In this document: positions 35,325 through 42,458 of the stretch, one piece after another | Numbering within the stretch: position 1 is the stretch's first letter | Layout: every line of letters begins with the position of its first letter | From: Candidatus Avelusimicrobium caledoniensis | GTDB taxonomy: Bacteria; Elusimicrobiota; Elusimicrobia; Elusimicrobiales; Elusimicrobiaceae | Direction of reading: 5' to 3' | DNA length: 64,000 nucleotides | Assembly: GCA_900315795.1 (NCBI GenBank) | Contig: ONAM01000014.1 | Location: forward strand, 62,001-126,000 | The notes under the pieces: model-generated | Told to the model about the DNA's origin: nothing | Seen by the model: the letters and a program-made list of their open reading frames with translations, nothing else | Databases searched by the model: none | Program-made: the position numbers and the translations under genes

Positions 35325-35873
35325 TTAGTGGCTATATCCGTCTAAGTATTTGTAGAAATCTCCCCATTGGGGGGTAGCATACCCGTTAGACAAGATAGAA
35401 ATTTTATCTTCCACGCGCTCCGTAATGACACGCAACGAAGATAATTTTTGGCCCATGGGGGCGAAATAATATCCGTGGTCAATCGCCGTTGTACATGCTT
35501 GCACCAATGCTTCGTTTTTTATCCCGGACACAGCAGCCGCCAAATCTTCCATCAAAAACAATACATTTTGATAGAAATCTTTTTCTGCCATTTGCTGTTC
35601 GTTGCGCAGCACATTGGCCAACCGTTCATGCATATTGATAATGGCTTGCACATCTGCGGCATGCGCCGGATATTCTTTAGCCAATTCTTTAAGTTGGGCC
35701 GTTGCCGCCGCTTGCGATACCTTGGCCGATTTCAACAGATCCGTCCCCGGTTGTTGCGGTTGTACCACCCCAAAATGGGCTTGCTCTGCCGGACCAATCG
35801 GCAATTTACCCTCTTGTGCGCAAACCGCCAACGGGAAAAACAACACCATCAAACCAACACACTTTTTAAGCAT
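35325..35873 (-). CDS. Secreted helical protein, function unknown
   Basis: 182 aa. Clear signal peptide (MLKKCVGLMVLFFPLAVCAQ), so periplasmic or exported. The rest is mostly alpha-helical by composition (Ala, Glu, Gln, Leu-rich: AATAQLKELAKEYPAHAADVQAIINMHERLANVLRNEQQMAEKDF), ending in an aromatic segment GYATPQWGDFYKYLDGYSH. No family recognised. AAAGGAG ribosome site. Convergent with tRNA-Tyr. Confidence 0.7.
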   Translation of the reverse strand: MLKKCVGLMVLFFPLAVCAQEGKLPIGPAEQAHFGVVQPQQPGTDLLKSAKVSQAAATAQLKELAKEYPAHAADVQAIINMHERLANVLRNEQQMAEKDFYQNVLFLMEDLAAAVSGIKNEALVQACTTAIDHGYYFAPMGQKLSSLRVITERVEDKISILSNGYATPQWGDFYKYLDGYSH

Positions 35874-36002
35874 ATACGCTCCTTTTACAAGATATCTACT
35901 TTAATAGTATAGCGTTTTACAAGGGCTTACGACAGGGCTTTTAGACCTATCCCGCACCGGACCAAAAGGCCCAAACCTAAGTCCCAAAAAGCGAAAAAAG
36001 CG

Positions 36003-36090
36003 TTGCAGACTAACACGAAATCCGCCCGGCAGAAGATAACATCATACGCAAACAGAGGTTCAAGGCCTTATGCCCGGCCCGGCGAGGGCG
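36003..36090. repeat. About 88-bp dispersed repeat upstream of P8
   Basis: Second copy of the sequence at 15302-15389. In the gene-free stretch 35874-36237 it is followed by GCGTTGCATTACAAAGCAAC and by the AAGTGGAAGTTGACTCC block (36137-36153) also found upstream of P12. Confidence 0.7.
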
Positions 36091-36178
36091 CGTTGCATTA
36101 CAAAGCAACAGGGCAAAAACAGTGTAGCTACAAGTAAGTGGAAGTTGACTCCTCAAATGCCTGCCGCCTTCAAGGGGG

Positions 36179-36206
36179 TTGACAAATCAAAAAAAAAAAC
36201 GATAAT
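36179..36206 (+). promoter_or_regulatory. P8 pilin promoter, A-tract class
   Basis: TTGACA (36179-36184), AATC, A11 (36189-36199), C, GATAAT (36201-36206). Confidence 0.8.
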
Positions 36207-36237
36207 AAAGAGATGCAAAAAACAAGGAGCAAACAAC

Positions 36238-36909
36238 ATGAAAAACAATAAAATAAGTTTGTCATCCCGTGAGACTGTTGCACGGGATCTTCCGCTGAAT
36301 CAATCTGTCACCGTTATTAAACAAGGGTGCCCCGCCCCTTCGTCATTCCGTAATGTCTTTGTACGGAATATAGGGGCGGACACCGCGCTATATTCTGGAC
36401 AGAAACTCTCCAGAATGACGAGCGCGGTACAAGCATTTACACTCATTGAATTATTGGTCGTTGTACTTATCATCGGTATATTGGCGGCGGTCGCGTTGCC
36501 GCAGTATCAAAAAGTAGTGGAAAAAGCCCGTGCCAGCGAGGCATTATCCATTATGAAAACGATTGCCGATGCCAGTCACGCTTATCATATGGCCAATGGA
36601 ACATATCCTCAACATATGGATGAATTGGATATAGAAATACCCGGCACAAGTATCACTAACTTTGATGCGCACCGCGTGCAAACCAAATGGTTTGAATACG
36701 GCGTTGCTTGGAACAATGACCCCCATTTATTGGCGATTGCCAACCGCCTACCGTTAAGCACCTTTTATGTATTTAATCTTTTTGATGATAATGTAACTTG
36801 TTGTTATTCATACAGCACAAAAGGTACTGATTTTTGTAAATCTTTAAGCAAAGGGAAAACAAATTCAGCCCATACGAGTGGTAGTACAACCTGTTACCAA
36901 CTTCAATAA
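36238..36909 (+). CDS. P8: type IV pilin-like protein with 66-residue leader
   Basis: 223 aa from the ATG at 36238 with AAGGAG at the family position; an in-frame ATG at 36070 would read through the promoter. MKNNK is followed by translated palindromes, then [20 protein letters not shown]. Mature domain groups with P2: MKTIADASHAYHMANGTY, LDIEIPGTS, WFEYG, AIANRLPLSTFYVF, then CCYSYS and FCKSL. P2 is on the minus strand with the other promoter class. Confidence 0.88.
   Translation: MKNNKISLSSRETVARDLPLNQSVTVIKQGCPAPSSFRNVFVRNIGADTALYSGQKLSRMTSAVQAFTLIELLVVVLIIGILAAVALPQYQKVVEKARASEALSIMKTIADASHAYHMANGTYPQHMDELDIEIPGTSITNFDAHRVQTKWFEYGVAWNNDPHLLAIANRLPLSTFYVFNLFDDNVTCCYSYSTKGTDFCKSLSKGKTNSAHTSGSTTCYQLQ
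36261..36427. repeat. Compound palindromic insertions in the P8 leader
   Basis: Three GTCAT-type half elements: GTCAT-CCCGT-GAGACTGTTGC-ACGGG-AT, GTCAT-TCCGT-AATGTCTTTGT-ACGGA-AT, and TCTGGA-CAGAAACTC-TCCAGA-ATGAC flanked by CGCGCT/AGCGCG. Loops and stems vary, pairing is kept. Confidence 0.8.
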
Positions 36910-36924
36910 ACCAATTATACTTGC

Positions 36925-36958
36925 AAAAAAACGGCAGACTTGAATCTGCCGTTTTTCG
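36925..36958. terminator. Bidirectional terminator between P8 and alaS
   Basis: AAAACGGCAGA/TCTGCCGTTTT stem with A-run on the left and T-run on the right. Confidence 0.85.
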
Positions 36959-36975
36959 TTTATTAGAAATACTTG

Positions 36976-39576
36976 TTATTGCAAGATAGCCAACAATTTT
37001 TCCATGGGCTCTTTGGCCTCGCCGCCGCCCTGGGCAAAGTCTGCCCGTCCGCCCGCGCGACCGTTTAACTGTTCGGCTAATTGTTTAGCCACGGTTACCG
37101 CGTCGGTATTAGGCAATTTGCCCGCCGTTTTGACTACAAAGGCGCGTTTGCCGTCTTTATCGCACGACACAATTACTAGCGCTTGCTTGTGTTTTTGGGC
37201 AATTGTATCAGCGATGTTGCGTAGTTCTTTCGGTTGGGCATCATCGGCATAGCGTAGCACCACGGTCGTACCGTTTTTAAGCGCAAATGTCATTTCGTTT
37301 ACACCGCCGGCGGCCAACGCTTTTTGGCGGAAATCTTCGTATTGTTTTTTGACGTCTTTGAGTTCGTCCATAATCGCGTTCACACGCGCAAACACGTCTT
37401 TGGCCGGAACAACGAGCCGCGCCGCCAATTTCTCGGCTTGGCGGTTAACTTCTTTTAAATAGTCTAACGCCGCCGGGCCGGCAATTCCTTCAATGCGGCG
37501 CACGCCCGCGGAAACGGAGCCCTCTTTAAGCACCAAAACGGTAATTACTTCGGACGTATTTTTTACGTGTGTTCCGCCGCAAAGTTCCAAACTGTATTTT
37601 TGGTCTGCGTGTTCAAAGTCGCCCCCCATTAACACAAAGCGGGCCGGGTCGGCATATTTCTCGCCGAGCAGTGTGACAGCTCCCAATTTTTCGGCATCGG
37701 CCAAGGGACGCGTCTGGCACGTAACGGGCAGCGCATCCGCGGCGGCCTTATTGGCAATTGCCCACACTTTATTTAATTCTTCGGTTTTGGGCGTTTTGGA
37801 AAGCGTATAGTCAAAACGGAAACGCTCCGGCGATACAAACGAACCGCTTTGGTGTACCGTCGTGCCGAACACTTGCCGGAGTGCCGCGTTTACCAAGTGA
37901 ATCGCGCTGTGGTTAGCGCGCAAGCGCGCGCGGCGCGGGGCATCTACCGTCAGTGTAACGACGTCGCCTTTTTTAAGCGTACCCGTAAATTTATGTAAGA
38001 AAACTTTACCAAGCGGTTTTTGCACGTCCGTAATTTGGGCAATTTCTTCGCCGTTAGAAACAAGGACGCCCGTATCGGCCACTTGTCCGCCGGACTCGGC
38101 GTAAAAAGGTGTCGTGTCAAATACGGCGTACCCGTCGGTTACTTGGTCGGCTTGTTCAAATTGGCTGTTCAGCAAGGCCAACACTTTGCCCTGAGCAGTT
38201 AGCGTATCATACCCCACAAATTTTGTTGCCGGGCACGCTTGCTCCAATTTTTGCATAACAATCACTTTGCCTTTTGTAAATTCATCTGCGTATGAACGGC
38301 TTTTTTCTTGCGCGGTTTCTTTGGCTTGTTCGTATCCTTTTTCATCCACGCTTACCCCGCGCGCGGCGGCAATTTCGCGCGTGAGTTCCAAGGGGAAACC
38401 GTACGTTTCGTGCAAGTGAAACGCGTCCGCGCCGGAAATAGTTTTTGTGCCGGTAGCTAAAATTTCAGCCAGTTTTTCTTCGCCCGTAACGAGCGTTTTT
38501 AAGAAGGTTGTTTCTTCTTGTTTAAGTACGTCTTGGATGTGCGCGGCATTTTTATCAATTTCCGGGTACAAGCCCGCAAAGATTTTTTGCACCACGGGCA
38601 CGAGCGTATATAAATACGGTTTGTCGTTACCCATGAGTTTTGCATAGCGCGCCGCGCGGCGAATTAAGCGGCGCAAAATGTATCCGCGCCCTTCGTTAGA
38701 CGGCAAAATGCCTTCGGCAATTAAAAAACTGGAACTGCGCGCGTGGTCGGCAATAATGCGTAAAGCGGAATCTTCCTCTTTGGTACTGCCCGAAATATGT
38801 AAATCTTTTTTGGCTTGCTCAATTAAAGGAGTAAACAAGTCCGTACCGAACACGTTTTTGGCTCCTTGCATGGCCATACACAAGCGTTCAAGCCCCATGC
38901 CGGTATCAATGTTGTTATGCGGCAACGGTTTTAAGGAGCCGTCTTGTTGGCGGTTGTAACTTTCAAACACGATATTCCAAATTTCCACAAACCGCCCGCA
39001 ATCACACGTAATATCACAATGCGGGTTTTTGCACCCTTTATCGCCAAAATCATAATAGATTTCACTGCACGGGCCGCACGGTCCCGTCGGGCCCATGGTC
39101 CAAAAGTTATCGGCTTCGCCGAGTTCAAAAATGCGTTCTTTCGGCACGTATTTAAGCCACGCTTGGTAAGCTTCTTCATCGCGCGGGGCAATACCGCCTT
39201 TATAAATACTTACATATAATTTATCGGCGGGCAAACCAAGCACTTGTGTTAAATATTCCCATGCCCACGCAATGGCTTCGTTTTTGAAATAATCGCCAAA
39301 CGAGAAATTGCCCAACATTTCAAAGAAGGTTAAGTGACGCTCGGTAAATCCGACGCTGTCAATATCCGTCGTGCGTACGCATTTTTGACAAGAAACCGCG
39401 TTTTTGAGCGAATTATCAATGCCTAAAAAATTGGCTTTAAATTGCACCATGCCGGCCGACGTAAACAAAAGGGTCGGGTCGGAGTGGGGAACGAGCGAGC
39501 TGGACGGAATCGTCGGCAGTCCTTTTTTATTAAAAAATTGTAGATACGAATTTCTGATTTCTGTGCTTGTTTTCAT
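36976..39576 (-). CDS. alaS: Alanine--tRNA ligase
   Basis: 866 aa, normal length. Class II synthetase: N-terminal LQFFNKKGLPTIPSSSLVPHSDPTLLFTSAGM, FTERHLTFFEMLGNFSFGDYFK (motif 2 region), motif 3 GMGLERL. The editing domain has the zinc motif HSAIHL (HxxxH type) and CGGTHV, and the DHHA1-type C-terminal domain is present (GGRADFAQGGG). AAGAAGG site before the ATG. Monocistronic by context. Confidence 0.97.
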   Translation of the reverse strand: MKTSTEIRNSYLQFFNKKGLPTIPSSSLVPHSDPTLLFTSAGMVQFKANFLGIDNSLKNAVSCQKCVRTTDIDSVGFTERHLTFFEMLGNFSFGDYFKNEAIAWAWEYLTQVLGLPADKLYVSIYKGGIAPRDEEAYQAWLKYVPKERIFELGEADNFWTMGPTGPCGPCSEIYYDFGDKGCKNPHCDITCDCGRFVEIWNIVFESYNRQQDGSLKPLPHNNIDTGMGLERLCMAMQGAKNVFGTDLFTPLIEQAKKDLHISGSTKEEDSALRIIADHARSSSFLIAEGILPSNEGRGYILRRLIRRAARYAKLMGNDKPYLYTLVPVVQKIFAGLYPEIDKNAAHIQDVLKQEETTFLKTLVTGEEKLAEILATGTKTISGADAFHLHETYGFPLELTREIAAARGVSVDEKGYEQAKETAQEKSRSYADEFTKGKVIVMQKLEQACPATKFVGYDTLTAQGKVLALLNSQFEQADQVTDGYAVFDTTPFYAESGGQVADTGVLVSNGEEIAQITDVQKPLGKVFLHKFTGTLKKGDVVTLTVDAPRRARLRANHSAIHLVNAALRQVFGTTVHQSGSFVSPERFRFDYTLSKTPKTEELNKVWAIANKAAADALPVTCQTRPLADAEKLGAVTLLGEKYADPARFVLMGGDFEHADQKYSLELCGGTHVKNTSEVITVLVLKEGSVSAGVRRIEGIAGPAALDYLKEVNRQAEKLAARLVVPAKDVFARVNAIMDELKDVKKQYEDFRQKALAAGGVNEMTFALKNGTTVVLRYADDAQPKELRNIADTIAQKHKQALVIVSCDKDGKRAFVVKTAGKLPNTDAVTVAKQLAEQLNGRAGGRADFAQGGGEAKEPMEKLLAILQ

Positions 39577-39677
39577 AAAACCTTCTTAAATAAATGTATA
39601 TATAAAGTATATCAAATACGCGGCCCGCCCCGCGAGCGTACAACGGTATTTGTTATAATAAACAATACGGAGGACGC

Positions 39678-40028
39678 ATGCATAAAATTTTAAGTTATTT
39701 ATTTATTTGTATTGGTGTATTACTTATCTTTTTTTCACTGATTAGTATGTATAAAGTATTTGTGGACCGCCAACCCGCGGCCCCGGTCGTGCAACTGGCC
39801 GATATGAATTTACAAACCCAATACGGCACGATGATTGTGCCCATGCAAAATATAAACACGCTAGCTAATTTGGGTTTATTTGCCCTGTTTATGGCGTTTG
39901 TGCTGTCCGTCGGAGCCAAACTGGCCGGGCTTGGTGCAAAAATGCTCAAAAGCGAACGCATCCGCGAGGCATTATTAGAACTTAAACCAACAGAAATACC
40001 GTCTGAAGAAAACCTAAAAAATTTATGA
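39678..40028 (+). CDS. Small two-TM membrane protein, function unknown
   Basis: 116 aa. N-terminal hydrophobic segment (about 4-26), a short soluble stretch, a second hydrophobic segment (about 60-80), then a charged tail (KSERIREALLELKPTEIPSEENLKNL). Good CGGAGG ribosome site and an upstream TATAAT. Overlaps the next gene by 4 bp (ATGA), forming an operon with a lipid-kinase-like protein. Confidence 0.72.
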   Translation: MHKILSYLFICIGVLLIFFSLISMYKVFVDRQPAAPVVQLADMNLQTQYGTMIVPMQNINTLANLGLFALFMAFVLSVGAKLAGLGAKMLKSERIREALLELKPTEIPSEENLKNL

Positions 40029-40903
40029 AGATACGATTTATTTTAAACCCCGTCAGCGGCAACCGCACCGCCGACACCGAACATTTTGCCCGGTGCATAC
40101 AGCTCAATTTCCCGGGTGCGGATATGCGGCTAACCAAAGCGGCCGGGCACGCCACCGAACTGGCGCGCGAAGCGGCGGCTGAAAATTTTGACGTCGTGGT
40201 GGCTATCGGCGGAGACGGCACCATTAACGAAACGGCCCGCGGGCTTGCGGGTACAAAAACAGCTTTGGCGGTTATTCCGCGCGGATCCGGCAACGGATTT
40301 GCACGCGAACTGGGTATGCCGCTTAATTTTGAAGAAGCCGTTGTGTCTTTACAACGCGGCAGTATTGCCCCGTGTGATGTGGGGCGTGCAAACGGCGAAT
40401 TATTTTTAAACGTGGCGGGCGTTGGGTTAGAGGCCGAAATTGCGTGGCAATTTATGGAGCACGGCAAAACAGGCGCACGCGGCAAGTGGCCGTATTTTAA
40501 ACTGGGGGCGAAAACAGTTTTCTCGTATAAACCGCCTGTATTTGACGCAGATATTGACGGCCAAAAAACACAACTATCCCCCCTCACGCTTGTATTTGCC
40601 AACGGCCGCCAATACGGCAGTAATTTCAAAATTGCACCGCGCGCCAATTTAGGCGACGGGTTATTGGATATGGTAGCCGTCAACAACGTGGCCAAGTGGA
40701 AACTTGTGTGTGCGCTGCCCGGGTTTTTTACAGACGGTTGGCGTCCGCTGGGCGTAACAGATACCACCCAAGTTAAACACGTGGTGCTTACGCACGACGG
40801 ACAATTTCCCTATCACATTGACGGCGAGCCGCGCCAAGCAAACGGCAAATTAGAATTTAGCATAGAACATCACGCATTAAATGTGTTGTTCCCGGAGCGG
40901 TAA
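40025..40903 (+). CDS. Diacylglycerol kinase-like lipid kinase (DagK/YegS family)
   Basis: 292 aa. DAGKc catalytic domain: N-terminal FILNPVSGN, the nucleotide loop VVAIGGDGTINETARGL (about 58) and VIPRGSGNGFARELGMP (about 83), then the beta-rich C-terminal domain with LVFANGRQYGSNFKIAP and DGLLDMV, ending HIDGEP. The family phosphorylates diacylglycerol or related lipids at the inner membrane. Coupled by ATGA overlap to the upstream membrane protein; the nuclease-like gene follows after 2 bp. Confidence 0.88.
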   Translation: MKIRFILNPVSGNRTADTEHFARCIQLNFPGADMRLTKAAGHATELAREAAAENFDVVVAIGGDGTINETARGLAGTKTALAVIPRGSGNGFARELGMPLNFEEAVVSLQRGSIAPCDVGRANGELFLNVAGVGLEAEIAWQFMEHGKTGARGKWPYFKLGAKTVFSYKPPVFDADIDGQKTQLSPLTLVFANGRQYGSNFKIAPRANLGDGLLDMVAVNNVAKWKLVCALPGFFTDGWRPLGVTDTTQVKHVVLTHDGQFPYHIDGEPRQANGKLEFSIEHHALNVLFPER

Positions 40904-40905
40904 TT

Positions 40906-41415
40906 ATGGCCAGGCGAAAAACCTCTTCCCGAAAACGCTTATCCCCCGGTCAAAAAAAGGCCGAATTTTGGGCATCTGTAATTATTGCCGTTATTTTATT
41001 TTTTATGCAACAGCAAGGCAAGCCGCTAACAAAAACCGGGCCGATAGAAGATGAACAGACCTTTGAAAACGTGTCTATCGCGTCCGTTTACGACGGAGAC
41101 ACCTTTAAAATCAATTTAAATTGTTCCTTAGCGGTCTATTGCGAAAAAGTGCCCGTGCGTGTGCGCGGCGTAGATACCGCGGAAATAAAAGGGAAAACCG
41201 AGCGTGAAAAAAAACTCGCCCAACAAGCCAAGGCGTTTACTAAAGAATTTTTAAGCGTGGCCCCGGTGTCGCTATCTAACTGCGGGCGCGATAAATATTT
41301 CCGCCTACTGTGCGACGTGCAAAACGGGAACGGCCAAGATTTGGCGCGCGAACTGATTAAGCGCGACTACGGCTACTCCTACCAAGGCGGCACGAAAAGC
41401 AAAAAGTATCAGTAA
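40906..41415 (+). CDS. Membrane-anchored thermonuclease-like (SNase) protein
   Basis: 169 aa. N-terminal basic stretch and one hydrophobic segment (FWASVIIAVILFFMQ, about 21-35), so anchored or exported. The SNase fold motifs are visible: SVYDGDTFKI (about 62) and VRVRGVDTAEIKG (about 84), giving the Arg, Asp and Glu expected at the active site, then LSNCGRDKYFRLLCDV and GQDLARELIKRDYG. Family members cut DNA and RNA with calcium. Third gene of the 39678-41415 operon; its stop is 2 bp from the P9 stop. Confidence 0.85.
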   Translation: MARRKTSSRKRLSPGQKKAEFWASVIIAVILFFMQQQGKPLTKTGPIEDEQTFENVSIASVYDGDTFKINLNCSLAVYCEKVPVRVRGVDTAEIKGKTEREKKLAQQAKAFTKEFLSVAPVSLSNCGRDKYFRLLCDVQNGNGQDLARELIKRDYGYSYQGGTKSKKYQ

Positions 41416-41417
41416 GA

Positions 41418-41936
41418 TTATTGATAAGTCCATGCCCGGTGATTGCCTGAAATATGCCCGCTTATGGCGCCCGTTTCCTGTTTACAGACTTGATTGCGCC
41501 AATCGGTTGCGTCTGTATTATTATATAGATAGCATACTCGCCGCCCCGGATTTTCTGTCTGCGGAAGATGTTGAGGACGCCGTCCGTAGCCAAAGCCCGT
41601 CTTGGTATTGTAACAAACCGTACGAGCCCCGTCCCCATTATAGCCCGTATAACAAAAGCCCCAATCAAAATCATATCTGTTGGCAGAGGAAGAATTAACC
41701 GTACCGCCAGCAGGAAGATCAATATCCAATTCTTCAAAACGGTTACTGTATGTGCCGTTTGCTAAGTAGTAAACTTCCTGCGCTTGTGTGATTTTGTCCA
41801 CAATGGTTTTCAGTTCCACATACCGTGCCTTAGCCACGGATAAACGATACTGCGGCAACGCCACCGCCGCCAATATGCCGATAATGAGTACAACCACTAA
41901 TAATTCTATTAACGTAAATGCTTGTTTGTTTTTCAT
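41418..41936 (-). CDS. P9: type IV pilin-like protein, orphan
   Basis: 172 aa. Leader MKNKQA then [33 protein letters not shown]. Mature part VDKITQAQEVYYLANGTYSNRFEELDIDLP, then a Cys-containing domain (GFCYTGYN, TVCYNTK, RVCYLYN, QVCKQE) related to P12. AAAGGAGG site. The 5' flank from start codon to about 42125 is nearly the same as that of P3, although the mature domains differ. Confidence 0.9.
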   Translation of the reverse strand: MKNKQAFTLIELLVVVLIIGILAAVALPQYRLSVAKARYVELKTIVDKITQAQEVYYLANGTYSNRFEELDIDLPAGGTVNSSSANRYDFDWGFCYTGYNGDGARTVCYNTKTGFGYGRRPQHLPQTENPGRRVCYLYNNTDATDWRNQVCKQETGAISGHISGNHRAWTYQ

Positions 41937-41962
41937 ACAACCTCCTTTTTATCATTAAATAA

Positions 41963-41990
41963 AATGTAGCAAAAAAAAAAACGATGTCAA
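41963..41990 (-). promoter_or_regulatory. P9 pilin promoter, T-tract class
   Basis: Minus strand TTGACA (41990-41985), TCG, T11 (A-run 41971-41981 on plus), GC, TACATT (41968-41963). Confidence 0.8.
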
Positions 41991-42001
41991 GTTTTATTTT
42001 T

Positions 42002-42081
42002 TCTCTCGCTATATCCCGCATAGAAACCCTGCGGGATGACGAGCGAGAGAATAGAAACCCTGCGGGATGACGAGCGAGAGA
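42002..42081. repeat. Palindrome upstream of P9 with a 31-bp tandem duplication
   Basis: Full hairpin 42002-42050 (CTCTCGCT/AGCGAGAG outside, CCCGCA/TGCGGG inside, loop TAGAAACCC), whose right half is duplicated in tandem with a 31-bp period (42021 to 42052). Confidence 0.85.
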
Positions 42082-42171
42082 AAAATATATACAGAAAGCC
42101 CCTTGCCGGATGGGCAGGCAAAAAATAGCCCCAAGAATAATTTTGTGGAAAATTGTTTATCGGTAGCAAGT

Positions 42172-42254
42172 AACAACGGCACAAACATTTTTTATAAGGT
42201 GGAGATCCCCGACAGAAACTTTCGGGGATGACACCTTATTGTTTGTGCCGTTGT
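42172..42254. repeat. Hairpin interrupted by a palindromic element
   Basis: Arms ACAACGGCACAAACA (42173-42187) and TGTTTGTGCCGTTGT (42240-42254) form a 15-bp stem. The loop holds AAGGTG-GAGAT-CCCCGA-CAGAAACTT-TCGGGG-ATGAC-ACCTT (42196-42237), of the same palindrome family as the pilin-leader inserts. Confidence 0.75.
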
Positions 42255-42289
42255 ACGCGATTATAGAAGATAACATCAGTTGTTAACAA

Positions 42290-42458
42290 ACAGCGCGGCA
42301 TAAGCGCAAGGACAACACCCGGTTTTCAGTTTTGAGATAGATAGACCTTGCTAGTTGGACCGTAACGTACGGCCACCGGACGGCGCAACGCGCCGCAAGT
42401 ACGTGAGGTCCAAGGCAAGGCCTAGATGCTCAAAAATGGAAACCAAAACAGCGCGCTC
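42290..42458 (+). ncRNA. Candidate structured RNA, rod-like (6S-like shape)
   Basis: Long-range pairing by hand: GGTTTTCAGTTTTGAG (42321-42336) with 42429-42444 over 16 positions with one mismatch and one G-U; CCTTGC (42346-42351) with GCAAGG (42415-42420); TTGGACC (42355-42361) with GGTCCAA (42407-42413); CGTAC (42366-42370) with GTACG (42399-42403); apical CGGCGC-AAC-GCGCCG. An internal bubble (ATAGATAGA opposite CCTAGATG) interrupts the rod. The T-G pair favours the plus strand, but strand is not certain. The shape recalls 6S RNA; I cannot confirm by sequence. Confidence 0.45.

Noticed and set aside
36070-36237. Upstream start of P8 at 36070 (279 aa)
   Set aside because: The extension covers the 88-bp repeat end, the upstream block and the A-tract promoter; the ATG at 36238 has AAGGAG and the MKN start.
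39982-40767. 261-aa minus-strand ORF
   Set aside because: Antisense to the well-supported lipid-kinase-like gene.
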